Source: Holophagaceae bacterium (GTDB taxonomy: Bacteria > Acidobacteriota > Holophagae > Holophagales > Holophagaceae). Taken from it: a DNA stretch of 64,000 bases. Shown piece by piece: positions 8,526 through 18,318 of the stretch. Below the pieces are notes generated by a model, which saw only the letters and a program-made list of their open reading frames with translations, did no database searches and had not been told where the DNA came from. Numbering within the stretch: position 1 is the first letter of the stretch; each line of letters starts with the position of its first letter. Where the stretch lies: the NCBI GenBank assembly GCA_013334395.1, contig JAAXXS010000001.1, positions 1-64,000 on the forward strand, given 5' to 3'. A program made the translations under genes and the position numbers.

Positions 8526-10937
8526 CTAGGCCGGGCGGGGCTGGATCTCATGGATGAGTGCCTGGAGGGCGGGCAGTTCGAAGGGTTTCTGGAGGAACCC
8601 CGAGGGGATCTGGTCGCCAAACTGCCAGGTGGCGTCCTGATGGCTGTAGCCGCTGATGAGCACCACCCGGACCCCGGGGTTGAGGTCGCGCAGGGCCCGG
8701 AAGGTATCCGCGCCGCTCAGCTCCGGCATGGTCAGGTCCAGCAGCACCCAGTCGATCTCCTCGGCATGCTCCAGGTAGAGGGCGATGGCCTCGGTGCCGT
8801 CGGCGGCCAGCAGGGTGCGGAACCCCAGAAAGGCCAGCATGGCCGCGGCAGCCTCCCGGACCAGATCATCGTCATCCACGATCAGGACAAGACAGGGCTC
8901 CCCGGGCGTGTGCCCGAGGCCGCCGGCACCTGCCAGGGCCTGGGGGGGCGCAGCCACAATCGAGGGGGGGGTGCTGCTGACCGGGAAGAGGATCCGGATG
9001 ATGGTCCCCTGGCCGGGATGGCTGTCGATCCTCAGGGCGCCATGGTGGCCCCGGACGATGCCAAGCACGGCGGACATGCCCAGGCCACGACCGGTGAACT
9101 TGGTCGTGAAGAAGGGATCGAAGAGCCGACTCAGGGTGTCCTGGTCCATGCCGGAGCCCGTGTCTTCCACCTCGATGAAGACGTAGCGGCCCGGGGCCGG
9201 CTTCTCGTCGAGGCGGCTGCCCGCGAGGTAGGCCTCGTCCGCATCCAGGACGCCCGTGGCGATCGATACCGTGCCGGGCTGCTGCCCGATGGCCTCGGAG
9301 GCGTTGGTGATGAGGTTCATCACCACCTGCTGGATCTGTCCCGGATCCGCGTGAGTGTGCGGCAGGCCTGCCGCCAGGTTGAGGTTCAGCGTGATGTTCC
9401 GGGAGAGTCCCACCCGGAACAGGTGCACGTTCTCCTCGACCACCGCGTTCAGGTCCAGGTCCTTCACGTCGAAGGTGCCCCGGCCCGAGAAGGCCAGCAT
9501 CTGGCGCACCAGGTCCGAAGCCCGGCGGTTCGCCTGCAGGCTCCGCTCCAGGAAGGGGCGGGCGGGCGAGTCACCGCCCTGGGTGTGCATGGCCAGCTCC
9601 AGGTTCGCCAGCATCGCCATGAGGAGGTTGTTGAAGTCATGGGCGATGCCCCCGGCCATGACGCCCAGGCTCTCCAGCTTCTGGGCGTGGAGCAGCCGTC
9701 GCTCGAGCTCCAGGCGGGTGGTCTCCCACTCCCGGTGATCGGTGATGTCGAGACAGGAGCCGATGTAGCCCACGAAGGCGCCCGTGGAGTCATGGCGGGG
9801 ATGGCCCTCGTCGATGACCCAGCGATACTCCGCGTCCTGGCGGCGAAGCCGATACTCCATCCGGAAGGTCTGGCGAGCCTCCCAGGCTGCGAGGTAGGTT
9901 CGCGCGCACCGCAGCAGATCCTCAGGGTGCACGACTGCCTGCAACCCGGACCGCAGCAGGTGATTGCTGCTGAGCCCCACAAAGGCCAGGAAGCGGTCGT
10001 TGAACCAGCTGAGGCGCTTGTCCGGCCCGGTGAGCCAGATCATGGCTGGCGAGCTGTTGGCCACGGACTCGAAGAGCATCTGGCTTTCCCGGAGGGCGGC
10101 CTTGGCCTGCTCGCGCTCGGTCTCGTCCTCCAGGCAGAGCAGGAACATGGTCCGGCCAGCGGCCTGGATCAGGGCCAGGGAGGCCCGGAAGGAGACGATG
10201 CGGAGCGTGCCTCGCTGGTGGACGGTGGTTCGGTAGCTCAGGCCGGTCTCGGGCTGCCCGGTCTCCAGGACGCGCCGGGCGGCCTGCTGCACCGCGCACT
10301 GGCTGCAGGTCAGCCCGCTGCCGCAGCCCTGGGGCTCAGCCATGGCCTGGACACAGCCGAGGGCATTGCCGAAGCCCAGGGATCTCAGCAGCGCCTCGGA
10401 GCGTCCGGTGTAGGCCTCGAAGGCCCGGTTGGTGTCGATGATCTGGAATCCGGTGTCCAGGCGGCACATCATCACCGGGGCGTTCTGGTAGATGGCCTCC
10501 ATCTCGAGCCGGTTGTGCTCAAGGGACTCCTGGGCGCGGCGATGGTCCTGCCGGGTCCGCCACTCGCGGAGTGCCCGATCCACGGAGTGGCGCAGCTCCT
10601 GGAAGGCCGCCTTGGACTTGACCAGGTAGTCCACGGCCCCGGCCCGCAGGACATCCACGGCCATCTGCTCGCTGCCGAAGCTGGTCATGACCAGGAAGGG
10701 GATCGGCACTCCCCCCGCCCAGCCCTGCAGCAGCTCCAGGGCCTGACCATCCGGGAGGTTCATGTCCACCAGCGCGAGATCGGGAAGCCCGGCGGCCAGC
10801 GCCACCCGGCAGGCAGCCAGGGTCTCCACGACCTCCACCTTGTAGACCGGGGAACTTCCCTCCAGAGCCCTGCTGATCGCCTCTGCATGGGCGGGATCGT
10901 CCTCGACCACGAGGACCCGGAGAGGGAGGGCGTCCAT
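8526..10937 (-). CDS. Hybrid sensor histidine kinase: REC-PAS-PAS-HisKA-HATPase-REC
   Basis: LRVLVVEDDPAHAEAI; VMAGGIAHDFNNLLMAMLANLELA; GMDQDTLSRLFDPFFTTK; C-terminal LVLIVDDDDLVREAAA. Supplied ORF extends upstream out of homology. Confidence 0.9.
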   Translation of the reverse strand: MDALPLRVLVVEDDPAHAEAISRALEGSSPVYKVEVVETLAACRVALAAGLPDLALVDMNLPDGQALELLQGWAGGVPIPFLVMTSFGSEQMAVDVLRAGAVDYLVKSKAAFQELRHSVDRALREWRTRQDHRRAQESLEHNRLEMEAIYQNAPVMMCRLDTGFQIIDTNRAFEAYTGRSEALLRSLGFGNALGCVQAMAEPQGCGSGLTCSQCAVQQAARRVLETGQPETGLSYRTTVHQRGTLRIVSFRASLALIQAAGRTMFLLCLEDETEREQAKAALRESQMLFESVANSSPAMIWLTGPDKRLSWFNDRFLAFVGLSSNHLLRSGLQAVVHPEDLLRCARTYLAAWEARQTFRMEYRLRRQDAEYRWVIDEGHPRHDSTGAFVGYIGSCLDITDHREWETTRLELERRLLHAQKLESLGVMAGGIAHDFNNLLMAMLANLELAMHTQGGDSPARPFLERSLQANRRASDLVRQMLAFSGRGTFDVKDLDLNAVVEENVHLFRVGLSRNITLNLNLAAGLPHTHADPGQIQQVVMNLITNASEAIGQQPGTVSIATGVLDADEAYLAGSRLDEKPAPGRYVFIEVEDTGSGMDQDTLSRLFDPFFTTKFTGRGLGMSAVLGIVRGHHGALRIDSHPGQGTIIRILFPVSSTPPSIVAAPPQALAGAGGLGHTPGEPCLVLIVDDDDLVREAAAAMLAFLGFRTLLAADGTEAIALYLEHAEEIDWVLLDLTMPELSGADTFRALRDLNPGVRVVLISGYSHQDATWQFGDQIPSGFLQKPFELPALQALIHEIQPRPA

Positions 10938-10954
10938 GGGCGGGGCTCTTCTCC

Positions 10955-11395
10955 TCAGTAGGGGTACTTGTTCCAGGCCAGCCAGTAGTAGCCGCAGGTA
11001 TCCATCAGTGAAAGGAACTGCGGGAAGTCGACGGGCTTGACCAGGTAGCTGTTGGCGTGGAACTCGTAGGCCTTGGCCATGTCCGCCTCGGCGGCAGAGG
11101 TGGTCAGGATCACCACCGGGATCGCGGCCAGGGCCGGATCCTGCTTGATGGCCTTCAGCACCTCGAGGCCGTCGACTTTTGGGAGGCGGAGATCCAGCAG
11201 GATGAGGCCGGGGCGGGGACTGGCCGCGGGATCGGTGTAGTCTCCCCGCTGGTAGAGGTAGTCGAGTGCTTCCTGCCCATCGGGCACGTGGATGAGCCGG
11301 TTGGCGAGCCGGAAGCCCTCGAAGTTCCGCCGGACGATCTCCGCGTGGGCGGGCTCGTCCTCCACCAGCAGGATCACAAAGGCATCGCCCCTCAT
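10955..11395 (-). CDS. Response regulator, Rcp1-like single REC domain
   Basis: VILLVEDEPAHAEIVRR, LILLDLRLPKVDGLEVL, SYLVKPVDFPQF. Confidence 0.9.
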   Translation of the reverse strand: MRGDAFVILLVEDEPAHAEIVRRNFEGFRLANRLIHVPDGQEALDYLYQRGDYTDPAASPRPGLILLDLRLPKVDGLEVLKAIKQDPALAAIPVVILTTSAAEADMAKAYEFHANSYLVKPVDFPQFLSLMDTCGYYWLAWNKYPY

Positions 11396-13872
11396 CGCGC
11401 CTCCCCCGGTGCTTGTATCGCTTTCGGCAGGGTGAACAGGAAGCATGAACCCTGGCCCGCCCCATCGGACTCCACCCGGATGGTGCCCCCATGGACCTCC
11501 ACGATGCGCTTGATCAGGGCCAGGCCGAGGCCGGTGCCTTCGGTGCGCGCGTCGAGCTTCTCGAAGAGGCCGAAGACTTTCCCGTGGTAGCGGGGATCGA
11601 TGCCCTGGCCATTGTCCCTGATGAAGAACTGGGGAAGGTCGCAGGTCTGATCCACGCCGAGGTGGACCTTGGGGCTGGGCTGGTCGCCCATGTACTTCAC
11701 GGCGTTCTCCAGCAGGTTCTGCCAGACCTCCACCAGGCGGGGCCGATCGCCCAACAGCGGCAGGTCCACCGGGTCCACCGTCACCTCCACGCCGCGCAGG
11801 GTCAGGCTGCCCGCCACGGCCTCCAGCGCCTCCTTGACGAGGGCCTGGAAGCTTGTCCGGACCGGGGGGTTCACCACGCGGCCAACGCGGGAGACCTCCA
11901 GCAGGTCCCCCAGCAGCCGACTCATCTTCTCGGTCGCCCCGTGCATGTAGAGCAGGTCCTTCTTCACCCGCTCGGTTTCCTGCTTGGCCAGGTCGTCTTC
12001 CAGGTAGCCCAGGAAGGTCTTGACCGTGACCAGGGGGCTCTTCAGGTCGTGGGACACCAGGTAGGTGAAGCGCTCCATCTCTTCGTTCTTCTGGCGCAGC
12101 TCATCCTCCCGGGTCTTCCGCTCGGTGATGTCTTCGAACACGGTGGCGAACTGGCCCGGCCGGGGGGAGATCACCGAGATGCGGAAGTATCGCTCCAGGG
12201 GCGGGTAGTAGGTCTCGAAGGCATAGGGTTCGCCCCCCTGGGCCACCCGGGCGAATTCGTCCAGGTAGGGCGGGGGCTCCAGGCCATAGAGCTGGGAGCC
12301 CAGGCGGTTCCGGGTGGCGTCCAGGTCAAGTCCTGTGTGGCGCCGGTAGGCGGGATTGACGTCGAGCACCAGGTAGTCCAGCGGGCTGCCGATCTCATCC
12401 AGAACCAGCTCATGGAGGGCAACCCCTTCCGCGAGGTTTTCGAAGAGGGTCCGGAACTTCCGCTCGCTGAACTGGAGGTTGTCCAGGATCTTGTGGTGCT
12501 CGGTGAGGTCGTTGATGATGGCGAGTCCCACCCGAAGCCCCTGGCCCCGGTCCACGAGCTGCAGGTGGGTCTCCACCGGATAATCGGTGCCGTCCTTGCG
12601 GCGGTGGGTGAGCTCGATGACCAGGGTCTCCTGGTCACCCGCGGCGAGGGGGGCGAGGAGCTCCTTGAAGGTGGTGGGCGACTGCGTGGGCTTGACGTCG
12701 GTCATGCTCATGGTGAGCAGTTCCTCGCTGGAGTAGCCGAGGTTCCGCACGGCCCCGTCGTTGGCAAAGAGGATCCGCAGGGTGTCCGGATCGAAGAGGC
12801 AGATCTCACTCAGGCTCCGGGCCATGGCCTGGCGCAGCCAGGCCAGCTCCTGCTCCTGGGCGTAGCGCCCCTGGAAGTAGCGTGCCCGCTGGTGCCGCCA
12901 GAGCCCGGCGATCGTCACCCCGGTGCACAGCATCAACAGGGCCGCCAGCAGGAGCGTGCCAAGCAGCTGCTGCCGGAAGGGCTCATGGGCTTCGTCCTGG
13001 TCCATGCGGGACACCAGGAACCAGGGGGAGTCGGGCACGGGCCGAACATCCGCCAGGACCCGGTTGCCCCGGTAGTCCCGGCCCTCCACAACCCCGACCT
13101 TGCCCTTCACGGCCATGGCTGCGGGCAGGTCCTGCTGGTCCAGCGGAAACCGGAGCTTGAGCGCCGTATCCGCCTGGAACTTCAGCTGGTTCAGGTAGAG
13201 CACCTCCTGGCCATCCTGCTTGACCAGCAGGGTCTCGGCAGTCCGGGCTGGGGTCGGCCAGCGGCTGATGAAGGGGTAGAAATCCTGCGCGGGATCAATG
13301 CGCAGGGCGGCGATGCCGATCATCCGTTTCGGATCGCGGGGGTCGGGCACCGGAATGCGGATCGACAGGTAGACCCGCTGGTCCTCCTCATTTCGGTAGA
13401 AGTCTTGGAATAGTGGCCGCCCCTCGGCCATGGCGGCCCGGAAACCCCGGAGGACACCGGCATTGGTCGTGGGCAGGTCCGAGGGGATGCTCAGGAGTTG
13501 CCTCCCATCTCGATCCAGCAGCCGGATCCGGTCATAGACGCGCTGCTGCCAGATGGACTCGAGCCAGCTCTGCAAGAGCGCCCTGGCCTCCGGTTCTCCC
13601 TTCCCGGTCTGGGCGCGCTGGAAGAGCTCCGCGAAGGCCCGGTTCCGGCCCAGGGCCCAGGCATCGGCGATGCGCTCTTGTCGCCACTGGGCGATCTGGC
13701 GGGCCTTCAGCTCGCCGATCGAGGAGAGCTGCGCCTGGATCTTGGCCTGTTCCTGCCGTTGCTGGCGGCGAAGCGTCTCGAAGGTCGCCCCGGCGATGGC
13801 CAGCACGAGAAAGCCAGCCAGGACCAGCAGGCCGATGGGTTTCCGCCACTCGGGCCCGGGTTGCTCAGCCAT
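11392..13872 (-). CDS. Membrane PAS-domain sensor histidine kinase
   Basis: Extracytoplasmic sensor between TMs, PAS repeats, FTYLVSHDLKSPLVTV, GTGLGLALIKRIVEVHGG; ATGA overlap with the response regulator. Confidence 0.9.
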   Translation of the reverse strand: MAEQPGPEWRKPIGLLVLAGFLVLAIAGATFETLRRQQRQEQAKIQAQLSSIGELKARQIAQWRQERIADAWALGRNRAFAELFQRAQTGKGEPEARALLQSWLESIWQQRVYDRIRLLDRDGRQLLSIPSDLPTTNAGVLRGFRAAMAEGRPLFQDFYRNEEDQRVYLSIRIPVPDPRDPKRMIGIAALRIDPAQDFYPFISRWPTPARTAETLLVKQDGQEVLYLNQLKFQADTALKLRFPLDQQDLPAAMAVKGKVGVVEGRDYRGNRVLADVRPVPDSPWFLVSRMDQDEAHEPFRQQLLGTLLLAALLMLCTGVTIAGLWRHQRARYFQGRYAQEQELAWLRQAMARSLSEICLFDPDTLRILFANDGAVRNLGYSSEELLTMSMTDVKPTQSPTTFKELLAPLAAGDQETLVIELTHRRKDGTDYPVETHLQLVDRGQGLRVGLAIINDLTEHHKILDNLQFSERKFRTLFENLAEGVALHELVLDEIGSPLDYLVLDVNPAYRRHTGLDLDATRNRLGSQLYGLEPPPYLDEFARVAQGGEPYAFETYYPPLERYFRISVISPRPGQFATVFEDITERKTREDELRQKNEEMERFTYLVSHDLKSPLVTVKTFLGYLEDDLAKQETERVKKDLLYMHGATEKMSRLLGDLLEVSRVGRVVNPPVRTSFQALVKEALEAVAGSLTLRGVEVTVDPVDLPLLGDRPRLVEVWQNLLENAVKYMGDQPSPKVHLGVDQTCDLPQFFIRDNGQGIDPRYHGKVFGLFEKLDARTEGTGLGLALIKRIVEVHGGTIRVESDGAGQGSCFLFTLPKAIQAPGEAR

Positions 13873-14199
13873 GGGGCTGCGCCTGTCTGCGAGCAGGAAG
13901 CGGCCCGGCCCTCCCTGTGGGCAACGCACGGCCAGGCTTGGAAAAGGAAAAGCTGAACATCTAGGGTTCCTATCGAACCCTCGGGAAAAAGCATGAATTT
14001 TCCAAACCCAATGGGTCCTGGGCCGGTCCTGCCAGCGGCCAGGCGCTCCGATGGCTGAGACCGTGCTGCTGCTGAGGGCTGACGCCAGGAGTGGCACAGG
14101 GCTCGTTCCGGCGGCCAGTTGGACCTTGCCGTTGACCTTGCCGGCCCTATGTTTTCAGCAGAGGCAATGCTGTCTGGCTCTATTCGCACTGGAGCTGCC

Positions 14200-14925
14200 A
14201 TGACCAAGACCTTTGACGCCCTCATCCCCAGCATTGAGCACCGCGAGTCCGGCTGGATTCAGATCCGGGAGCGCCTCGCCCGGGACGCCCGGGAGGTCGT
14301 CCACCCCACCATCACCATCTCCCGCGAGTTCGGGTGCGAGGGGCACCCCCTGGCTCAGCGGCTGAAGGGACTGCTCGACGCGGCCTCGACGGAGCCCTGG
14401 CATGTCTTCGACAAGGCGCTCGTGGAGAAGGTAGGGGAGGATGAGAAGCTCTCGCGGCATATCCTCAGTCGCCTGGGCGACGAAAGCCATGCCGGAGACG
14501 TGCTCAAGACCCAGTTCGGCTTCCTCACCCATGACGAGGTCTATGCCAGCGTGGTCAAGCACCTGGTCGGCATCGCCCGGACCGGCTGCGCCATCATCGT
14601 CGGCCGCGGCGGCGCCGTGGCCTGCCAGGGGCTGTCGAACTGCTTCCACTTCCGCCTGGTGGGCAGCCCCGCCTTCCGGGCCGAGAACATCGCCCGGCGC
14701 CGGGGCCTGCCCCTGGCCGAGGCGGAGGAGCTGGTGCGGGTCCAGTCGAGGCTGCGGGAGAAGTTCATCAGCGATCACCTCCACGCGGACATCACGCTGC
14801 CCCGGTGGTATGACGCCGTCTTCAACAACGAACGCCAGGACGTGGACACCATCGCCCAGGCCTGCCTGCTCCTGGTGATGACCAGGTGGCCCGAGAAGAG
14901 CTTCTTCAAGCACCCGAAGGGCTAG
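14200..14925 (+). CDS. Cytidylate kinase-like family protein
   Basis: TITISREFGCEGHPLAQRL, WHVFDKALVEKV, GCAIIVGRGGAV. Confidence 0.8.
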   Translation: MTKTFDALIPSIEHRESGWIQIRERLARDAREVVHPTITISREFGCEGHPLAQRLKGLLDAASTEPWHVFDKALVEKVGEDEKLSRHILSRLGDESHAGDVLKTQFGFLTHDEVYASVVKHLVGIARTGCAIIVGRGGAVACQGLSNCFHFRLVGSPAFRAENIARRRGLPLAEAEELVRVQSRLREKFISDHLHADITLPRWYDAVFNNERQDVDTIAQACLLLVMTRWPEKSFFKHPKG

Positions 14926-15686
14926 AGCTTCTGTAGGAAGGGGCGGAACAGCTCGCTGGGCAGCGGGATGAAGCTGGTGGTGTTGTGCTCGCTGGAGATC
15001 TCCACCATGGTCTGCAGGAAGCGTAGCTGCAGGGCGATGGGCTGCTCGGCGATCATGGCGGCGGCCTGCACCATCTTGGCCGCAGCCTGGAACTCGCCTT
15101 CGGCGTTGACGATCTTGGCGCGGCGCTCGCGCTCGGCCTCGGCCTGCTTGGCCATGGCGCGTTTCATGGAGTCCGGCAGCACCACATCACGGACTTCCAC
15201 CGAGGTCACCTTGATGCCCCATGGCTCCGTCTGGCGGTCGATGATCTCCTGCAGCTTCAGGTTGATGGTCTCCCGGTGGGACAGCAGCTCATCGAGCTCG
15301 GACTGCCCCAGCACACTGCGCAGGGTGGTCTGGGCGATCATGGCGGAGGCCTTCAGGAAGTTCTCGACCTTCACCACCGCGGCCTGGGGGTCCACCACGC
15401 GGAAATAGAGCACGGCGTCCACCGTGGCGGGCACGTTGTCGCGGGTCATGACCTCCTGCTTGGGCACGTCGATGGTGATGACGCGGAGATCCATCTTCAC
15501 CATGCGGTCGATGAAGGGGATCAGGAAGATCAGGCCCGGTCCCTTGGCGCCCTTGAGCTTGCCCCAGCGGAAGATCACGCCCCGCTCGTATTCGCGGAGG
15601 ATGCGCGCCATCTGGGGCAGGAGGATCAGGGCCAGCGCCAGGAGGATGATGAACCAGGGGCCGAGATGAAGCAGGAGTTCGTTCAT
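14922..15686 (-). CDS. Slipin/stomatin-like SPFH-domain membrane protein
   Basis: EYERGVIFRWGKLKGAKGPGLIFLIPFID, PKQEVMTRDNVPATVDAVLYFRV, SVLGQSELDELLSHRE. Confidence 0.92.
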   Translation of the reverse strand: MNELLLHLGPWFIILLALALILLPQMARILREYERGVIFRWGKLKGAKGPGLIFLIPFIDRMVKMDLRVITIDVPKQEVMTRDNVPATVDAVLYFRVVDPQAAVVKVENFLKASAMIAQTTLRSVLGQSELDELLSHRETINLKLQEIIDRQTEPWGIKVTSVEVRDVVLPDSMKRAMAKQAEAERERRAKIVNAEGEFQAAAKMVQAAAMIAEQPIALQLRFLQTMVEISSEHNTTSFIPLPSELFRPFLQKL

Positions 15687-17035
15687 GGCGTTTTCTCCTC
15701 AGAATCCGGGCAGGGCTGCACCTTCAGGGTCAGGCCTTCCCTGGCAACGATCAGCACCAGCTGCCCGGCCTGGATGGGGCTGGCGCTCACGGCCTTCCAG
15801 TATTCGCCCTCGAGAAACACCCGGCCGCCGCTGGCGTCAATGGCTTCGAGGGCGGGGACCTGTCGGCCCAGCAGGGTATCTGCGCCGGCCACGGATGGCA
15901 GCCGCTGGGCCCGGATGCCCGCTCCGGCCACGAAGATGAAGAACAGGGCCGTCACCACCGTGGCGGGCAGTACCCAGAGCAGCGACAGCCGCAGGAAGGG
16001 ATCGGTGCGGTCGAAGAGCATGAGGGTGCCCAGGAAGAACGCGACAATGCCCCCGGTGGTGAGCACCCCGTGGGTCGGCGCGAAGGCGTCGAAGATGAAC
16101 AGCGCGATGGCCACGCCGATGAGGGCCAGGCCCGTCACGTTCATGGGCAGCACCGAGGCCAGGTAGAGCAGCACCAGCAGGGAGATCACGCCCGCGACCC
16201 CGGGCAGGATGGCGCCGGGGCTGGTCATCTCGCCGATGACGCCATACATCACGATGAGCATCAGGATCAACATCACCTGGGGGTGGGCGATCACCTGGAA
16301 GACCTGCTCCCGGGTGGTCATGGGGATGACCGTCACTGTCGCCCCGGCGGTGGCCAGCTTCCGGCCGCCGACCTCCCGGCCATCGAGCTTCCGGAGCAGG
16401 TCCTCCCGGTTCTCGGCGATGAGATCCACCACATTGAGCTCCAGGGCCTTGTCGGCGGTGATGGCGGCGCTGTCCCGCACGGAGGCCCGGGCCCACTCCA
16501 GGTTGCGGTGGCGCTTGGCGGCGATGGCCTCGATGTAGCTGGAGGCGAAGTTCTCCAACTTCTGTTTCATGGTCTCGTCCAGCTTCTCCCCGCCGCCGCC
16601 TAGGGAGACGGGATGGGCCGCGCCGATGCTGGTGGAAGGCGCCATGGCCGCCACGTCCGCGGCCAGGGTGATGAAGCAGCCCGCGCTGCCCGCCCAGGCG
16701 CCCTGGGGTGCCACATAGACCACCGTGGGCACGGGCGAACGCAGGAAGCTCTGGATGATCTCCTTGGTGGAATCCAGGAGCCCACCCGGCGTGTCGAGTT
16801 CGATGATCAGGCACTGGGCGTTCTGACCCGCGGCCTCTCCGATGGCTCGGGCGAGGTAGCTGGCGGAGGCCGGGCCGATCGTGCCCTGGAGCCGGGCCAG
16901 GCAGACCTTGGGGCCGGGAGCGGGAGTGCCCCAGGCCGCCAGCAGGCAGAGCGCCAGGAGGGTGAGGCGGAGGAGCCATCGGATCAGACTCACCGAGGGT
17001 GCGGTGTGCCAGGCTCCTTCGCACCCAGTCCGCAT
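15683..17035 (-). CDS. NfeD family membrane serine protease (ClpP-class)
   Basis: IIELDTPGGLLDSTKEI, VAPQGAWAGSAGCFITLAADVAAMAPSTSIGAAHPV; overlaps slipin start. Confidence 0.92.
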   Translation of the reverse strand: MRTGCEGAWHTAPSVSLIRWLLRLTLLALCLLAAWGTPAPGPKVCLARLQGTIGPASASYLARAIGEAAGQNAQCLIIELDTPGGLLDSTKEIIQSFLRSPVPTVVYVAPQGAWAGSAGCFITLAADVAAMAPSTSIGAAHPVSLGGGGEKLDETMKQKLENFASSYIEAIAAKRHRNLEWARASVRDSAAITADKALELNVVDLIAENREDLLRKLDGREVGGRKLATAGATVTVIPMTTREQVFQVIAHPQVMLILMLIVMYGVIGEMTSPGAILPGVAGVISLLVLLYLASVLPMNVTGLALIGVAIALFIFDAFAPTHGVLTTGGIVAFFLGTLMLFDRTDPFLRLSLLWVLPATVVTALFFIFVAGAGIRAQRLPSVAGADTLLGRQVPALEAIDASGGRVFLEGEYWKAVSASPIQAGQLVLIVAREGLTLKVQPCPDSEEKTP

Positions 17036-17086
17036 GGGGACCTCGCGGGGACAGCTTCAACGGATCAAGGTAATCCTGCCCCGGCT

Positions 17087-17392
17087 TCAGTCCAGGGCCT
17101 CCAGCCGCTGGGGCGGCAGCAGCAGGTAGCCGTTGTCCCAGAGGTGCATCTCAAGAAAGCCTATGACGGCGGAGGGACAGAAGAACTCGCCCAGGATGCC
17201 CAGCACCCGCACCACGGGCAGCCCGTAGGCGCGCAGCCAGCTCAGGGGGTCGAGCAGCTCGTCCTCGCTCACACAGAAATCCGCCGCATACAGCCGGGAG
17301 CTCATGTCCTTGGCCACGACCAGTTCGCCCAGAGCGAACAGGCGGATGGCTTCCTCGGAGTCGATGCAGGCCTCAGTCTCAGAGGAATTCAT
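17087..17392 (-). CDS. Hypothetical protein, 101 aa
   Basis: MNSSETEACIDSEEAIRLF...; supplied ORF extends upstream into the next gene. Confidence 0.55.
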   Translation of the reverse strand: MNSSETEACIDSEEAIRLFALGELVVAKDMSSRLYAADFCVSEDELLDPLSWLRAYGLPVVRVLGILGEFFCPSAVIGFLEMHLWDNGYLLLPPQRLEALD

Positions 17393-17412
17393 GGTTTCTC
17401 CAGCGAGGGGCT

Positions 17413-18318
17413 TCAGGAGTGGCGGGGGTTGAACTCGGACCGACGGCGCTCGATCAGGGGCGGCAATCTGAGCGAGCCCGGGTTCTTCCGGCGCGTCGGT
17501 GCGGGGAGGTCTGCGGCGCCTGGCCTCTGCCAGGGACCCGGGCCCCCGGAGTCCAGGCCCGGCGGCCCGGGGTGGATCGACTCCTCGGCGTCGAGGAGTT
17601 CTGGGATCAGGGCCAGGAGTGCTTCGGCAGCGGGGCCCTGGGCCAGCCACGGGTTGAGGGCCGCATCCCGCCTGCTGCTGAATACATGGGTCGTACCTCC
17701 GTGCAGGGTCCGGGGGCAGCAGAGGTCCGGTGACAGGAAGTGGAGGGCTGCCGGCACCTTCAGGAGGGCCCTCAGCCGCCCTTCCGCTTCCCCCGGGCCC
17801 TCGCTGGTGGTGCCGAGCCAGACGTTGGGCGGCGGATATCCTTCCTGCCAGTCCTGGAGCCAGCGGAGGAACGGCTGCCCGGCGCCCCCCGTGGTCGCGA
17901 ACTGCTCGATTCGGGCCTGGTCCAGCACCGTCTGCAGCATGCCCATGATCAAGTCCGGTCGCCGGGTGAGGATCATCCAGGAGAGGTGGGGCGTCTCCCG
18001 CATGGTGTCGAGGGCGATGCGGCGGGCCCAGTCCAGCTCCCAGGCGTCCTCCCAGAACTCATTGAGCGAGTTCGTGAAGATTCGGATGCTGGAACCCTCC
18101 GCGATCCCCTGGTGCTCAAGGCAGAGGGCTTCGTAGCGCGCGGTCCCCAGGCGGAGCTGGTGCAGGGGCGGGGTGGCCCAGGAGGGCAGGGCCTCGCCTC
18201 CGTCGGGCTGCTGCAGGGCGCCGCCCAGGCTGGCCCCATACGGCTCGCTCAGGCTGGGGCGGCTGCGCCAGAAATCGATCCCATGTCCCTGCTGTTGGGA
18301 GGCGGAGGCGTCAGGCAT
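17413..18318 (-). CDS. DUF5131 (phage Gp37/Gp68)-like protein lacking the N-terminal Cys motif
   Basis: SIRIFTNSLNEFWEDAW, LSWMILTRRPDLIMGML, PPNVWLGTTSE, VPAALHFLSPDL. Confidence 0.6.
   Translation of the reverse strand: MPDASASQQQGHGIDFWRSRPSLSEPYGASLGGALQQPDGGEALPSWATPPLHQLRLGTARYEALCLEHQGIAEGSSIRIFTNSLNEFWEDAWELDWARRIALDTMRETPHLSWMILTRRPDLIMGMLQTVLDQARIEQFATTGGAGQPFLRWLQDWQEGYPPPNVWLGTTSEGPGEAEGRLRALLKVPAALHFLSPDLCCPRTLHGGTTHVFSSRRDAALNPWLAQGPAAEALLALIPELLDAEESIHPGPPGLDSGGPGPWQRPGAADLPAPTRRKNPGSLRLPPLIERRRSEFNPRHS

Noticed and set aside
10938-11492. N-terminal extension of the 988-aa hybrid kinase ORF
   Set aside because: Overlaps the response regulator in another frame and is Arg/Pro-rich without homology; real start placed at MDALPLRVLVVEDD (10937)
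14922-17035. Slipin-NfeD pair as a novel system
   Set aside because: Well-known conserved operon pairing of SPFH and NfeD proteins
17413-18318. DUF5131-like gene as evidence of a prophage
   Set aside because: No integrase, structural phage genes, att-like repeats or tRNA nearby; family also occurs in chromosomes
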